Source: Candidatus Omnitrophota bacterium | GTDB lineage: Bacteria > Omnitrophota > Gorgyraeia > Zapsychrales > JANLHA01 | Length of the DNA stretch: 5,141 nt | Assembly: GCA_024653845.1 (NCBI GenBank) | Contig: JANLHA010000178.1 | Location: forward strand, 1-5,141 | Reading direction: 5' to 3' | Part shown: piece by piece, positions 4,435 through 5,141 of the stretch | How positions within the stretch are numbered: the stretch's first letter is position 1 | Layout: the number at the start of each line of letters is the position of its first letter | Position numbers and translations under genes: made by a program | The notes under the pieces: generated by a model | What the model saw: only the letters and a program-made list of their open reading frames with translations | Databases searched by the model: none | Told to the model about the DNA's origin: nothing

Positions 4435-5141
4435 GCCAATCTCCTCAACACCATGGCCGAATGAATTCCTGAGAATCCGCTGCTCGTTTTAAGCATACAA
4501 TTTACTCGACGTTCGCGAGCAACGTTAGGAATATAATCCAAATCACATTTAGGATCGGCCTCTTCCTGATTGATCGTTGGAGGAATGATATTGCGTTCAA
4601 AAATGAGCGCGCCCATCGCCAACTCCAAACCATTGGCTCCGGCAAGCGGATGGCCAATCATCGATTTGAGTGAACTGATCCAAACTTTATACGCATGATC
4701 TCCCATCGCTTTTTTGTAAGCATCTGTCTCAAAAACATCGTTTTGTCTCGTTGAGGATCCATGCGCATTGATATAATCAATATCTTCAGGATTGACGCGA
4801 GCATTGTCCATCGCCATATTGATACAATCCGCCATGGCTTCTCCATCTGCCGGCAGGTCCGTCATGTGGTAAGCGTTACACGTCGTTCCAAATCCTAATA
4901 CTTCGCAATAAATCCTGGCACCTCGACGCTTGGCATGTTCCAATTCTTCAAGCACCAAAAGTCCTGCCCCTTCCGAAATGACAAACCCATTCCGTCGAGC
5001 GTCAAATGGTCGAGAAGCTTTTTCGGGATGATCATTATGCGTAGATAAAACATTGACCGTATCAAACGCTCCAAAGGTGATTGGCGTAATCGGGGCTTCA
5101 CTCGCTCCCGTGATCATAATATCCGCTTCGCCATCTTGAAT
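4431..5141 (-). CDS. Type II polyketide synthase ketosynthase KSalpha, C-terminal part (5' end outside window)
   Basis: This is the C-terminal 236 residues of a condensing enzyme of the thiolase fold; the reading frame is open to the right edge, so the start and the active-site Cys are not visible. KSalpha catalyses decarboxylative Claisen condensation of malonyl-ACP units as a heterodimer with CLF. Visible catalytic residues are His in NAHGSST (residue 127 of the fragment, codon 4761-4763) and Lys/His in KSMIGH (159 and 164; His codon 4650-4652). Stretches such as EAPITPIT, SRPFDARRNGFV, CNAYHMT, DYINAHGSST.QND and KCDLDYIPN are typical of aromatic type II PKS KSalpha rather than FabF. The C-terminal SSGFSGIHSAMVL replaces the FabF FGFGGTN loop, as in KSalpha proteins. 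Its TGA shares an ATGA with the start of the next gene, and codons for the last Arg-Arg supply that gene's ribosome site. A FabF-type fatty-acid or aryl-polyene ketosynthase is the alternative but fits less well. Confidence 0.93.
   Translation of the reverse strand: MQDGEADIMITGASEAPITPITFGAFDTVNVLSTHNDHPEKASRPFDARRNGFVISEGAGLLVLEELEHAKRRGARIYCEVLGFGTTCNAYHMTDLPADGEAMADCINMAMDNARVNPEDIDYINAHGSSTRQNDVFETDAYKKAMGDHAYKVWISSLKSMIGHPLAGANGLELAMGALIFERNIIPPTINQEEADPKCDLDYIPNVARERRVNCMLKTSSGFSGIHSAMVLRRLA
4441..4446 (-). promoter_or_regulatory. Shine-Dalgarno GAGGAG inside the KSalpha C-terminus, for the 63-aa gene
   Basis: GAGGAG lies 6 nt before the ATG at 4434 and is part of the last KSalpha codons (Leu-Arg-Arg-Leu-Ala-stop). 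With the ATGA overlap this is a classic translational-coupling arrangement. It decides the start of the 63-aa gene. Confidence 0.8.

Noticed and set aside
1..5141. IS ends, tRNA or attachment sites that would explain the three-gene insert as a mobile element.
   Set aside because: I looked around 3460-3470 and 4430-4440 and found no inverted or direct repeats, transposase or integrase; the insertion idea rests on base composition and gene order only.

Overview
The window is a compact operon read entirely on the minus strand, so transcription runs from position 5141 toward position 1. Its core is a type II (dissociated, iterative) polyketide synthase set: a ketosynthase KSalpha cut by the right edge, a chain-length factor (CLF/KSbeta) without the catalytic triad, an acyl carrier protein with a DS phosphopantetheine site, and a PF04199-type putative cyclase. 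The KSalpha and CLF match aromatic type II PKS pairs in several signature stretches, better than fatty-acid FabF.

In transcription order the layout is: KSalpha (5141-4431, partial), a 63-aa small protein (4434-4243), a nucleotidyltransferase-fold protein (4292-3849), a 111-aa three-helix membrane protein (3803-3468), CLF (3460-2231), ACP (2188-1937), cyclase (1934-1134), an exported glutaredoxin-like protein (1137-502), an unrecognised 103-aa protein (505-194), and a membrane protein cut by the left edge (200-1). Gaps are at most 45 nt. Most junctions are ATGA overlaps or have the Shine-Dalgarno inside or against the upstream stop, so one polycistronic message with translational coupling is likely. 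No promoter, terminator, RNA gene, IS element or CRISPR array is visible.

The main oddity is architectural. KSalpha and CLF work as an obligate heterodimer and are normally adjacent and translationally coupled. Here they are separated by three genes (about 970 nt). Two of these are AT-rich (about 36% GC by hand count, against about 51% in sampled PKS lines). The ATGA coupling at the KSalpha stop now serves the 63-aa gene. The 63-aa/nucleotidyltransferase pair looks like a self-contained, possibly toxin-antitoxin-like accessory module.

Moderate GC, frequent TTA codons and strong AGGAGG-type ribosome sites argue against an actinomycete. An uncultivated Gram-negative-type bacterium is my best guess, but the phylum cannot be fixed from this window. 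Expected chemistry: KSalpha/CLF builds a poly-beta-ketone on the ACP and the PF04199 protein may help fold it. No ketoreductase, acyltransferase, aromatase or tailoring enzyme is seen, so the product cannot be predicted.
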